DNA from: CAVQKZ01 sp963837325
GTDB lineage: Bacteria > Actinomycetota > Actinomycetes > Mycobacteriales > Jatrophihabitantaceae
Direction of reading: 5' to 3'
Assembly: GCA_963837325.1 (NCBI GenBank)
Contig: CAWIMV010000001.1
Coordinates: forward strand, 2,914,001-2,978,000
Length of the DNA: 64,000 nucleotides
Shown here piece by piece: positions 1 to 8,368 of this stretch. Within the stretch, counting starts at the first letter, position 1. Each line of letters begins with the position of its first letter. Made by a program: the position numbers and the translations under genes. The notes under the pieces were generated by a model. That model ran no database searches, was not told where the DNA came from, and was given only the letters and a program-made list of their open reading frames with translations.

Positions 1-1
1 G

Positions 2-685
2 GGCTTGAGCGTCGTGGCCGGCAAGACCGGGACGAGCGTCGCGGTCGATGCGCGCACCCACCAAGACACCACCAAGAATGCCTCGCTGTGGTTCGTCGGC
101 ATGACGCCCAACCTGGTTGCGACGAGTGCGATCGTGAACTTCGACCATCCGAACGCACCGGCAGCGGGTTTGCCCAACGTGGCCGATCCGGCGACGACCG
201 CGTACGGCGCCTACGCCGCCGGGGTGTGGCTCAACGCGCTCCAACCGTCGTTGGCGGGCCAACGCTGGTCGTGGACGCCTCCCACCGCGGCGCCGGGTGA
301 ACCGGTGCCGTCCGTCGTCGGGCTGAGCCCCGCTGCGGCCAAGCAGAAGCTCGCTGCGGCCGGGTACCGGATGGCCACACTCGGCCACGACCCGGCCGAC
401 CCGGTGCAGTGCGCCAGTCAGCTGCCGATGAACATGATCGCGTTCGCCGGCCCGCAGCTCGCGCCGAAGGGTGCGACGATCACCGTCTGCCCGAGCAGCG
501 GGGTGCGCCAGACGGTGTACCAACCGCCGCCGCCAAAGCCGACGCCCACGAAGCCCAGGCCGGGTGGGGCCACTCGGCCCGGTGGTGGGGGCGGCGGCAA
601 CAGCCATGGCCCCGGCGGCGGCGGAGGCGGCCGCGGTGGTGGCGGGGGCGGCGGCGGTCACGGCGGGATCGGCCCCGGAGGCTAG
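2..685 (+). CDS. Class A penicillin-binding protein, C-terminal part (5' end outside window)
   Basis: Only the end of the gene is present; the frame is open from the first bases of the window. The KTG triad of the transpeptidase (KTGTS, bases 23-37) is followed by the usual strand ending in WFVGMTP, so this is the end of a peptidoglycan transpeptidase domain that cross-links cell wall outside the membrane. Residues about 98-150 form one PASTA domain (VPSVVGLSPAAAKQKL), which binds muropeptides or beta-lactams. The last 50 residues are a proline/threonine- then glycine-rich low-complexity tail. A bifunctional PonA-type enzyme with C-terminal PASTA is the usual actinobacterial form; a mycobacterial PonA2-like protein also lies near a metallophosphoesterase and tRNA-Pro, so the neighbourhood fits. 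The transglycosylase domain cannot be seen. Confidence 0.9.
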   Translation, partial: GLSVVAGKTGTSVAVDARTHQDTTKNASLWFVGMTPNLVATSAIVNFDHPNAPAAGLPNVADPATTAYGAYAAGVWLNALQPSLAGQRWSWTPPTAAPGEPVPSVVGLSPAAAKQKLAAAGYRMATLGHDPADPVQCASQLPMNMIAFAGPQLAPKGATITVCPSSGVRQTVYQPPPPKPTPTKPRPGGATRPGGGGGGNSHGPGGGGGGRGGGGGGGGHGGIGPGG

Positions 686-729
686 CTCGGCGCCCCAGTT
701 CCGCCGTCGCGCCTGCTGCTGTCGGCGTG

Positions 730-1191
730 TTAGCTGAGCGCGGCCAGTTGCCGGCGGACCTCGTCACTGATGCGCTTGCCGTCGGCGCGACCGGCAACCC
801 GCGGTTGGACGAGCTTCATCACCGCTCCCATCTGCTGCGGACCGCTCGCGCCGGACTCGGCGACGGCCGCGACGACCAGGTCAGTCAGCTCGTCGTCGCC
901 CAACTGTTTCGGCAGGTAAGCGTCGAGCACCGATCCCTCCGCTCGTTCGCGGGCGGCCAGTTCAGCCCGGCCGGCGGCATCGAAGGCCTCCGCGGCCTCC
1001 CGGCGCTTCTTGGCCTCGCGAGCCACGACCCGCAGGACTTCGTCGTCGGTCAACTCCCGCGATTGTTTGCCGGAGACCTCTTCGGTGCTGACGGCGGTGA
1101 GTGTCATCCGCAGCGTGGCCGTGGTCAATTCGTCGCGCGCCTTCATCGCGGTGTTGAGGTCAGCGCGTAGGCGGGACTTGAGCTCGGGCAT
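730..1191 (-). CDS. GatB/YqeY domain-containing protein
   Basis: A 153-residue helical protein of the YqeY family, related to the tail domain of the GatB amidotransferase subunit, which contacts tRNA. The stand-alone proteins have no firmly assigned reaction. Visible family features are the N-terminal MPELKSRLRADLNTAMKARD segment, the lysine-rich helix (REAKKRREAAEAF) and the C-terminal GADGK-like stretch (GRADGKRISDEVRRQL). The ATG at 1191 gives the usual family length of about 150 residues; an upstream in-frame start would add 27 unconserved residues. It converges on the penicillin-binding protein gene and diverges from the metallophosphoesterase across about 100 bases. Confidence 0.9.
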   Translation of the reverse strand: MPELKSRLRADLNTAMKARDELTTATLRMTLTAVSTEEVSGKQSRELTDDEVLRVVAREAKKRREAAEAFDAAGRAELAARERAEGSVLDAYLPKQLGDDELTDLVVAAVAESGASGPQQMGAVMKLVQPRVAGRADGKRISDEVRRQLAALS

Positions 1192-1291
1192 GCCTAAACC
1201 GTACCGATCCGGTCCCCTCGTCGGGGTCGACCGGCCGGCGTCGGGCCGCGAGATGGCGGGCATGCGGCCCACAGGTCGTTAGGGTGAACGC

Positions 1292-2182
1292 GTGATCAGC
1301 GTGCCCCGCGCCGCAGCGCTCACCGCCGCGACCGGGGCGGCGGCGCTGGCCTACGGCGGATTCATCGAACGCAACGCGTTTACCCTGCGCCGATTCGAAA
1401 TACCGGTGCTGGCACCCGACGCCCGACCGATCAGGGTGCTGCACGTCTCCGACCTGCACATCGTCGAAGGCCAGCGCCGCAAGATCGATTGGATTCGGGC
1501 CCTGGCCCGTCTCGAGCCGGACTTCGTGGTCAATACCGGCGACACGATTTCGGACCCGGACGGCATACCGGCCGTGATGCGTGCGCTCGACCCACTGTTC
1601 GAGTTCCCCGGCGCATTCGTACCGGGCAACAACGACTACTACGCCCCAGTGCCGAAGAACCCGCTGCGCTACTTCTTTCCGGAAGGCCCGCGTAGGCATG
1701 GCAAGCCGCTGCCGTGGCCCGAAACCGCGGCAGCCATGGCCGACAAGGGCTGGTTCGATCTCACCCACGTCCGCACCCGACTGGAGACGAACGACGGGCA
1801 CGTGGCGCTGGCCGGGACGGACGACCCGCATCTTCGCCGGGCCCGCTATCACCGCATCGGCGGAGCCGCCGACCCCACGGCCATCGTGCGGATCGGCGTC
1901 ACGCACTCACCGGAGCCCTGGCTGCTGTCAGCGTTCGCGGGCGACAAGTACGACCTCGTGCTCGCCGGTCACACGCATGGCGGCCAGGTGCGGGTGCCGT
2001 TCGGCCCGGCCATTGTGACCAACTGCGGGATCGACGTGCACCGGGCTCGCTGGCTGCACGAGTGGGACGAGCACATGTACTTTCACGTCTGCGCCGGCCT
2101 GGGCACGAACCCATACGCGCCGGTGCGTTTCGCCTGCCGGCCGGAGGCTTCGCTGCTCACGCTGGTGCCGCGCAGCCGCTGA
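1292..2182 (+). CDS. Metallophosphoesterase
   Basis: A 296-residue calcineurin-like phosphoesterase. The binuclear metal site is complete: DLH (in VSDLHIVEG, residue about 54), GD (NTGD, about 83), the GNxD-type motif (PGNNDY, about 113) and the terminal HTHGG (about 226). The N-terminus has a short hydrophobic stretch (AAALTAATGAAALAYGG) that could anchor or export it. The GTG start follows an AGGGTGA Shine-Dalgarno. The substrate cannot be told; relatives include YkuE-like phosphodiesterases. It directly precedes the tRNA-Pro gene, an arrangement also seen in mycobacteria. Confidence 0.9.
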   Translation: MISVPRAAALTAATGAAALAYGGFIERNAFTLRRFEIPVLAPDARPIRVLHVSDLHIVEGQRRKIDWIRALARLEPDFVVNTGDTISDPDGIPAVMRALDPLFEFPGAFVPGNNDYYAPVPKNPLRYFFPEGPRRHGKPLPWPETAAAMADKGWFDLTHVRTRLETNDGHVALAGTDDPHLRRARYHRIGGAADPTAIVRIGVTHSPEPWLLSAFAGDKYDLVLAGHTHGGQVRVPFGPAIVTNCGIDVHRARWLHEWDEHMYFHVCAGLGTNPYAPVRFACRPEASLLTLVPRSR

Positions 2183-2231
2183 GCCACGGGCGAATCGCGC
2201 CGATGCACCCGGTATGCTGGCGCGGTTGCCA

Positions 2232-2309
<78 letters not shown>

Positions 2310-2719
2310 TAAATCCGGGGCCGCCAGCAAAATGAATCGGCCGCGCGACGGCAAGTACAGCAGCGGAGTACAGCAGTAGGTGTCACGTAAGGGCCTCCCC
2401 TAGCTTGCGAAGCGCTTCGCGAGTCGATGCGGAGCTGGCCTTGGCGTAGATCTGACGTGCCCACGCATTGCCGGAACCGCCCGATAAGCCGTGGTCAGGT
2501 CATGGCCTGCGTGGGGGCGAACGGACGCGATCCGTCGATCTGCGTGCCTGGAGCCGGCGGTCGTGCGCGCGCATATGAATCTGTCAGGCACGCACGCTTA
2601 TCGCCGAAGTAGCTGCGCTTGGCTGCGCGTGAGCTCTGCGCTCTGGACCGTCAGGTTGTCGATAGCGCATGAGCGTCGAGGGCGCCGCGCCCAGTGGGGC
2701 CGAGGCGTTCGCGGCTGCG
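2310..2719. other. Intergenic stretch at left island border, no supported gene
   Basis: About 410 bases between tRNA-Pro and the response regulator. I see no complete gene. A minus-strand reading frame ending at 2383 encodes about 37 residues (tail NAWARQIYAKASSASTREAL) that looks like the end of a helical protein, but it has no usable start and I could not assign it. It may be debris from the integration border. Confidence 0.5.
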
Positions 2720-3379
2720 TCAGGTGCGTCCGGGTTCGATGGTCCCGGACTCGTAGGCGAACACGACGGCCTGCACGCGATCGCGCAGGTCGAGTTTGGC
2801 GAGGATGCGTGTCACGTGGGTCTTCACTGTGGACTCGCCGACGAAGAGGTGTTCGGCGATTTCGTGGTTGGACAGGCCGCGGGCCATCAGCTCGAACACC
2901 TCAGCTTCGCGTGTGCTGAGCCGGTCGAGTTGTGGGGTGGGTAGGTGAGCACGCGGTGTGGCGAATTCCTCGATCAGTTTTCGCGTGATCGACGGCGCGA
3001 GGAGGGCGTCGCCGGCGGCGACGGTCAGCACGGCGGTGGCGAGTTGCTCGGGTGGGACGTCCTTGAGCAGGAAACCACTGGCTCCGGCCTGCAGCGCGTC
3101 GTAGACGTACTCGTCGAGGTCGAAGGTGGTGAGGATGACGACGCGGACGTCGCGGGTGCGCTCGTCGGAGAGGATGCGGCGGGTGGCCTCGATGCCGTCG
3201 ATGCCGGGCATGCGGATGTCCATCAGTACGACGTCGGGGATGGTTGCGGTCGTGATGTCGACGGCCTCGTCTCCGGTGGCTGCCTCGCCGACGATCTCGA
3301 TCCCGGTGTGTGTCGCGAGAATCATCCGGAACCCGGCGCGCACGAGGTGCTGGTCGTCGGCGATGACGACGCGGGTCAC
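2720..3379 (-). CDS. NarL/LuxR-family response regulator
   Basis: A 219-residue DNA-binding response regulator. The receiver domain (1-120) has the acidic pair DD at 9-10, the phospho-acceptor Asp in DVVLMDIRMPG (about 54), the switch Thr in ILTTF and the conserved Lys in FLLKDVPPEQL (about 105). A LuxR-type helix-turn-helix (about 150-210) begins LSTREAEVFELMARGLSN. Its ATG overlaps the kinase stop (ATGA, 3376-3379), so the two proteins are translationally coupled and form one two-component system. The target is unknown; the divergent membrane protein gene at 5450 is the nearest candidate. Confidence 0.93.
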   Translation of the reverse strand: MTRVVIADDQHLVRAGFRMILATHTGIEIVGEAATGDEAVDITTATIPDVVLMDIRMPGIDGIEATRRILSDERTRDVRVVILTTFDLDEYVYDALQAGASGFLLKDVPPEQLATAVLTVAAGDALLAPSITRKLIEEFATPRAHLPTPQLDRLSTREAEVFELMARGLSNHEIAEHLFVGESTVKTHVTRILAKLDLRDRVQAVVFAYESGTIEPGRT

Positions 3380-5265
3380 GACGGCACCGCGGCGATGACA
3401 TTAGGCGTAGCCGGGTGCTGCCACGGGTCCAACGACGGTTCGCGGGGTGCCGGGTCGAACCGGTTGCGCAGCACTCCAAGCATCTGCCGCAACTGCGTGA
3501 GCGCCTCGCGTCCGGTTCGCTCGATAGCGGTGACGGCTTGGACGGCGGCGATCGGATCGGTGCCGAGCAGTTCGTCAACCGCCTCGGCTTGCACGACCAT
3601 TGTCGTGACCATGCGTGCGACGATGGTGTGTAGATCTCGCGCGATCCGGATGCGTTCCCCTTCGAGGGCCACGATCGCGAGTGCGTCACGTTCGGCGGCC
3701 AGTGCGGCCGTGGCCGCGCGCAATTGCGCCATGAGTTCGCGCTGGTCGCGGACGACGCGTCCGCCGATCCACACCACACACGCGGCGAGGCTGGCGCCGA
3801 ACGCGACGCCGGCGGCCTGGTGCTGCGCGGTGACGACGACGATCGTGCCGGCGGTCAGGACCGCAAGGCCGGCCAGTGCCCGGGGCAAAACGGAGTACGC
3901 GGCAACCGCGAACGCGCTGACGAACAGTGCGGGGGCGGCGATCGTGCTCGCGCGGTGTGAGGAGGGTGTGCCTGCGGCGACGGCGATCGCGAGCAATCCG
4001 ACCACGACGACGAGTACGAGCGGCCAGTTGCGCCAGAGCAGGCCACGTCGGCGCGGAGCAGCGGTCACGGTGCCGGCGCTTGCGGCCATGGGGACAGGCG
4101 GTGCGGCGAGCGGTAGTCGCGCATGCACGGCATAACCACCAGCCGACGTCGGGCCGGCCTCGACGTGGCCGCCGTGTAACGCTGCCCGTTCGCGCATCCC
4201 CACGAGCCCATGCCCGGAGCCAGCGACTTGGGCGGTCCTGGCCGGTCCGGTGTCTTCGACGTCGATCTGGACCTCGTCCGCAGCGACGGACACCGAGATC
4301 GTGACGGCGGCGTCCGGGGCGTGTTTGCGCACGTTGGTCAGTGCCTCTTGAACGATGCGGAACGCGGCGAGGTCCAGGTCGGCGCGCAAGGTTGCGCTGA
4401 CGTCAAGATGCAGTTGGCCGACGTTGCCCGCCTGACGCGTGCGCTCGACGAGTTGCGGCACTTGGGCGAGGCCGGGCGTCGCGGCGTCCACCTCGTCGCC
4501 GTCGTGGCGGCGCACACCGACGACGCGACGTAGATCGGTGAGCGCATCCCGCCCTGATGACGCCACGACGCGCATGGCCCCGCGCGCAGTTGTCACGTCC
4601 GACGTGGCAAGCAGCCTTGTCGCACCGGCTTGTATCACCATCACGCTGACGCAATGCGCCACGACGTCGTGCAGTTCGCGCGCGACCCGACTGCGTTCCT
4701 CGGCGACCGCGCGTTCCTTCGCCAGATCGCGCTCGCCGCGCATGCGTGCCCGAGCGTCGGCGAGTTCGCGCGCCAACGCGTCGCGCCGCGCGACGAAGAC
4801 ACCAGCGGCAATGGGTACCACCGTAAGCGGTATCCAGGTGAGCAGATCGCCGCCGACCGAGAACCCGCCGTCGATCTCGACCACGGTGACGGCGGCAAGC
4901 GCATACCCGGCTGCGATGGCGAGTTGTCGTCGACTGCTCGCCGCCCGGCCGGCTAGGTAGCACGTGAGCACGATCGCGACTGTCACAAAGGCGCCCTGGG
5001 TGTCGTGACCCGAGACCTGGTAGGCCGCCACCGCGGTCAATGCCGTCAGCGCCGCCGGCAGCGGCGCGAACCTGCGCCACGCCACCGCGCTCGTGCAGAG
5101 CACGGCCGATACCAGCGTGATGGCCACGGTCGAGTCATGGCGAAGAGTGATCACCGCCGATACCGCCCCGACGGTGAGCGCCGCCGCGACGATGCCGTCC
5201 ACCGCGACCGCGGGGCGCCGGCGTACCTGCCGACTCCCGGCGAGGAGCCCACCGATGGCGCTCAT
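3376..5265 (-). CDS. Sensor histidine kinase with two HisKA_3 modules
   Basis: A 629-residue membrane kinase with an unusual layout. Residues about 20-165 hold several membrane helices. A HisKA_3 dimerisation/phospho-acceptor helix follows (EERSRVARELHDVVAHCVSV, His about 198), then a HATPase_c domain (N box EALTNVRKHAPD, G box GSGHGLVGMRERAALHGG, about 300-375). After the kinase come three or four more membrane helices (about 405-505) and a second HisKA_3-like segment (EGERIRIARDLHTIVARMVT, His about 545), which is not followed by any ATPase domain. It looks like two NarX/DesK-type kinases joined in tandem with the second one truncated. The partner regulator overlaps its stop codon. The signal sensed is unknown. 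Confidence 0.9.
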   Translation of the reverse strand: MSAIGGLLAGSRQVRRRPAVAVDGIVAAALTVGAVSAVITLRHDSTVAITLVSAVLCTSAVAWRRFAPLPAALTALTAVAAYQVSGHDTQGAFVTVAIVLTCYLAGRAASSRRQLAIAAGYALAAVTVVEIDGGFSVGGDLLTWIPLTVVPIAAGVFVARRDALARELADARARMRGERDLAKERAVAEERSRVARELHDVVAHCVSVMVIQAGATRLLATSDVTTARGAMRVVASSGRDALTDLRRVVGVRRHDGDEVDAATPGLAQVPQLVERTRQAGNVGQLHLDVSATLRADLDLAAFRIVQEALTNVRKHAPDAAVTISVSVAADEVQIDVEDTGPARTAQVAGSGHGLVGMRERAALHGGHVEAGPTSAGGYAVHARLPLAAPPVPMAASAGTVTAAPRRRGLLWRNWPLVLVVVVGLLAIAVAAGTPSSHRASTIAAPALFVSAFAVAAYSVLPRALAGLAVLTAGTIVVVTAQHQAAGVAFGASLAACVVWIGGRVVRDQRELMAQLRAATAALAAERDALAIVALEGERIRIARDLHTIVARMVTTMVVQAEAVDELLGTDPIAAVQAVTAIERTGREALTQLRQMLGVLRNRFDPAPREPSLDPWQHPATPNVIAAVPS

Positions 5266-5449
5266 AGTGGCGAGCGTAGCTCCAGCAAATCCGTCGCGAC
5301 GTCCATCGAGAGGTGGAATCGGGTCCTACTCAGGTGCGACGCGCAATCACCGCACCGGTGACGGCGAATCGGTCGTGCGGTCGATGCGGCGCAGGAGCCT
5401 GCGATGCCAACCTCGAGGCGACAGCTCATCGTCCAGAGAGGAATCCGAC

Positions 5450-6103
5450 ATGACATCGACTGCCAGCGCCCAACGGCGCACCTCCGTCGCGCCGCGACGT
5501 AGTCCGCGTGAAGCGTGGACCGGACTGGCGTTCCCCGTGCTGTTCGTTGCCAGCGTTGCGATCAGCAACCCGCCCGCCGATAAAGCCTCGAACACACGCT
5601 GGATCGCCAACTACACCGGATCATCGGAGCAAACCAGACACCTTACGACCGGCGTGCTACTCATCCTCGCCGGACTCTGCCTAGCGGCATTCTTCACCGC
5701 GTTATGGCGGCGCATCCGCGACGTCACACCCTCGCTCAGCCCGCTGCCACTCGTCGCGGCAGCATCGTCGGCGGCATGCATCGCCGCAGGCGGCGTGGTG
5801 ATGGCGTTCGTCTCGGGCGGTGAACTGCTCGGCAAATACCCGCTGCCGAGCGCGGCGGTGCTTCGACTCAGCAACGACCTCGGCTTCGCGCTGGTCGGTG
5901 TCGCCGGCATGCTCGCCGCCTCGCTCGCCGTTGCCTGCCTCAGCGTCCAGGCCAGCACAGCAGGCGTCATCGGCCGCAAGACCTACGCCTTCGGCGTCAT
6001 CGTCGCCGTCGCGCTGCTGTTCGGCATGCTGTTCGTCCCCGTCATCGCCCTGCTCGTCTGGGCGCCGCTCGTCGCGATCCAGTGGCTGCGCCGCGGCCGC
6101 TGA
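5450..6103 (+). CDS. Multi-pass membrane protein of unknown function
   Basis: A 217-residue protein with a short basic N-terminus and about five hydrophobic segments (roughly 25-42, 65-88, 98-120, 143-168, 178-208). The ATG at 5450 is preceded by GAGAGGA; a longer in-frame extension upstream has no coding character. It is divergent from the two-component operon across about 180 bases, so it is a plausible regulatory target. The general look is of actinobacterial DUF4386-like small membrane proteins, but I cannot confirm a family. Confidence 0.75.
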   Translation: MTSTASAQRRTSVAPRRSPREAWTGLAFPVLFVASVAISNPPADKASNTRWIANYTGSSEQTRHLTTGVLLILAGLCLAAFFTALWRRIRDVTPSLSPLPLVAAASSAACIAAGGVVMAFVSGGELLGKYPLPSAAVLRLSNDLGFALVGVAGMLAASLAVACLSVQASTAGVIGRKTYAFGVIVAVALLFGMLFVPVIALLVWAPLVAIQWLRRGR

Positions 6104-6349
6104 TCCTTCCAGGCCCTTGGGCGTCGACGATGCGGATGTTGGCTTCAGTGAATCCCACGATGCCGAAGATCTCCTCGGGACGGTGATCACCTAGCGTGTG
6201 ACCGGCGACGTCGCCGCGACGTGCATCAATGAGGCCGGACACCCGCCCGATCGGGTGGCACTCAACTCCATCCTCGCGACCGCCGACGGATCCGTCGGGT
6301 TTCATCGTCGGATGATCGTTGGTTCGGCGGCAGACTGTAGCGGGCGGCG

Positions 6350-7309
6350 TCAACGTTGAGCATCCTGGACGCGGCCTGTCGGACGTCGCGTCGCGGCCTT
6401 GCCGGAAGCAGCTCTCTGGTTGCGGTGACGCCGCTCGGTCTGATCGGCGAGCAGGTCGAGGAGCGCCTGGGCGGCACCGGTGCGCACGGTGGTTGGAACG
6501 ACTGCGCAGATATCGCGGCGCAGCGATGGTGAGATTGCCAGGGTGGTGATGGTATTGCCGAAGGCGCGCACGCTCATCGGCGGCACGATTGCCAGTCCGA
6601 GGCCTTGTGCGACGAGCTCGCTGAGGTACTGCATGTTCTGGGCTTCGCAGATGCTTCGGCGCGCGAGTCCGGCGTTTGTGCATGCGACGTCGATTTGGGC
6701 CTGAAGTGCAGAGTCGGCGCGGTAGTCGACGAAGGCGCGCTCCCGCAATTCGGGTTCGTCGAGTCGGATGCGCTCTCGGTTTGCCAGCGAGTCGTTGCGC
6801 GGAACCGCGAGGATTAGCTCGTCGGACCCGATCTCGACTCGGGTGACTCGGCGAGGATCGGTGGGTCCGTCGATGAACGCGATGTCAAGGTGCGCGTCGG
6901 CGACTGCACGGGCAAGTGCGGGGGCGCCGTCGTGGCTGAGCCGGATCGTCACCTGCGGATGCGCCTGGCAAACGGCGGTGAGCAGTGCGGGCAGATCGAT
7001 CACGCCGAGAGTCTGGATAGCGCCAACGTGTAGTACGCCGCGCAATACGCCGCTGACGCCTGCGACGGCATCGCGGGCGTCGTCGGCGGCGGTGAGGGCA
7101 CGATGGGCCGCCGGCAGCAGGGCCACTCCGGACGGAGTGAGTCGGACATGTCGGCTGTCGCGAACGAACAACGGCGCGCCCACGTCGTGCTCGAGGCTGC
7201 GGATCGATGCGCTCAGGCTGGATTGGGCCACGTGGACTCGAGCCGCGGCGCGGGTGAAGTGCAGTTCCTCGGCCACCGCGACGAAATGGGCGAGTTGCCG
7301 TAGCTCCAT
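6350..7309 (-). CDS. LysR-family transcriptional regulator
   Basis: A 319-residue regulator. The N-terminal winged helix-turn-helix (MELRQLAHFVAVAEELHFTR, then RVHVAQSSLSASIRSLEHDVG) is typical of LysR proteins. The remainder is the two-lobed effector-binding domain, with a normal linker (GVLRGVLHVGAIQTLG). The last 25 residues are a basic, low-complexity tail. It is divergent from the cupin operon at 7414, the standard LysR arrangement, so it probably controls that operon and itself. A palindrome overlaps its own start codon. Confidence 0.92.
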   Translation of the reverse strand: MELRQLAHFVAVAEELHFTRAAARVHVAQSSLSASIRSLEHDVGAPLFVRDSRHVRLTPSGVALLPAAHRALTAADDARDAVAGVSGVLRGVLHVGAIQTLGVIDLPALLTAVCQAHPQVTIRLSHDGAPALARAVADAHLDIAFIDGPTDPRRVTRVEIGSDELILAVPRNDSLANRERIRLDEPELRERAFVDYRADSALQAQIDVACTNAGLARRSICEAQNMQYLSELVAQGLGLAIVPPMSVRAFGNTITTLAISPSLRRDICAVVPTTVRTGAAQALLDLLADQTERRHRNQRAASGKAATRRPTGRVQDAQR

Positions 7310-7327
7310 CGATCGATTCTATCGATG
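7307..7327. promoter_or_regulatory. Inverted repeat at LysR start, candidate LysR operator
   Basis: CATCGAT, 7 bases, ATCGATG forms a perfect 7-bp inverted repeat in the intergenic space between lysR and the cupin gene. LysR proteins recognise interrupted dyads of this kind (T-N11-A type). The left arm includes the lysR start codon, so binding here would repress its own gene. This rests on position and symmetry only. Confidence 0.4.
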
Positions 7328-7413
7328 CTAACGAGGGGATGTACCTGTTGGACCGATGAACCGTCGGCACGGACACTGGTCAGCGACACTCCCGTGGAAC
7401 CGAGGAGACCCTC

Positions 7414-7938
7414 ATGCCCGTGTCAGCCCTGCACCGGTACCCGCCGGTACTGATCCGCGCCGACGAAGCAGAACGCCTGGATTCGATCGGACACGTCCTG
7501 CTGGCCGACAGCACCAGCACCGATGGCGCACTCACGAGTCACCGCGTCGCCCTTGCCCGCGGCGCGGATGGCGCGATGCCGCATCGGCACGACGAACGCT
7601 CAGAGCTGTTCTACATCCTCGACGGCGCGTTCGACCTTCTAATCGGGAACGACGTGCTCGTCGCCCGAACCGGTGACCTGCTCATCGTCCCGCCCCGCAT
7701 GGCCCACGCCTTCGCCGCGCACCACGGCTGTTGCGCCGAGGCACTGGTCATAGCCACGCCCGGCATCGAACGCTTCGACTACTTCCGACACGTCGTACGA
7801 CTCCGCGCCGGCGCTGAGCCGCCGCAGGTTCTGCAGGACCTCGAAGATCAGTTCGACACCCACTTTCTAGCCAGCCCCGCATGGCAGCACGCCCGGAGCA
7901 GCGTCGTCCGGAGTACAGGAGAGTCGCATGATCACTGA
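7414..7938 (+). CDS. Cupin-domain protein
   Basis: A 174-residue single-domain cupin. The first metal-binding motif is visible as MPHRHDERSELFYILDGAF (His, His, Glu) and the second as the RTGDLLIVPPRMAHAF segment ending in His. The fold binds a metal and may act as a dioxygenase, isomerase or small-molecule sensor; the reaction cannot be told. It is the first gene of an operon with the DUF4267-like membrane protein (11-base overlap) and the phosphotransferase, and is divergent from lysR. Confidence 0.85.
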   Translation: MPVSALHRYPPVLIRADEAERLDSIGHVLLADSTSTDGALTSHRVALARGADGAMPHRHDERSELFYILDGAFDLLIGNDVLVARTGDLLIVPPRMAHAFAAHHGCCAEALVIATPGIERFDYFRHVVRLRAGAEPPQVLQDLEDQFDTHFLASPAWQHARSSVVRSTGESHDH

Positions 7939-8296
7939 TATCGGCTACGCGCTCGCCGCAATCATCGGCATGTTCAGCTTGTTACTCAGCGCACGTGCCC
8001 TGTTTCAACCACGGCCCGCGGCGGTCGGCTTCGGGGTCACGCCCGTGGCGGGCTTCGCGCCCTTCATGGCAGTCAAGGGCAGCCGCGACCTCGCCGTCGG
8101 CGTCTTAGTTCTCGTCCTGCTCGCGACTGCGAACCTCCACATCGTCGGCACCGCGATATTCGCCGCCACCCTCATCCCTGTTGTTGACGGCACCATCGTG
8201 CTTCGCACCGGAGGACCCAGAGCCACGGCCTACGGCGTGCACTTCACCACTGCGTTGGTCATGCTGTTCGCCAGCGTGCTGCTCCTCGCCAGCTGA
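7928..8296 (+). CDS. DUF4267-like small membrane protein
   Basis: A 122-residue protein with four predicted membrane helices (about 4-25, 50-66, 69-90, 102-121). The first loop motif FGVTPVAGFAPFMAVKGSRDLAVG, read in part here, fits the DUF4267 family, which has no known reaction. Its start lies inside the end of the cupin gene, so the pair is co-translated. Confidence 0.75.
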   Translation: MITDIGYALAAIIGMFSLLLSARALFQPRPAAVGFGVTPVAGFAPFMAVKGSRDLAVGVLVLVLLATANLHIVGTAIFAATLIPVVDGTIVLRTGGPRATAYGVHFTTALVMLFASVLLLAS

Positions 8297-8368
8297 TGCG
8301 ACCAACTCGACCGTCGATCGCGCCGAGTCGACCTCTCTCTTGAATCAGCAGCTGAAGGCATTCACACG

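Noticed and set aside
2383..2490. Possible recombinase C-terminus near the left att site
   Set aside because: The tail NAWARQIYAKASSASTREAL is helical but lacks the Tyr motif context of integrases and has no start, so I did not call it a recombinase.
6042..6305. Minus-strand ORF (ECHPIGRVSGLIDARRGDVA..) between the membrane protein and lysR
   Set aside because: It overlaps the end of the membrane protein gene and matches no family I can name. It looks more ordered than a random frame, so it may be the remnant of a lost gene, but this cannot be supported.
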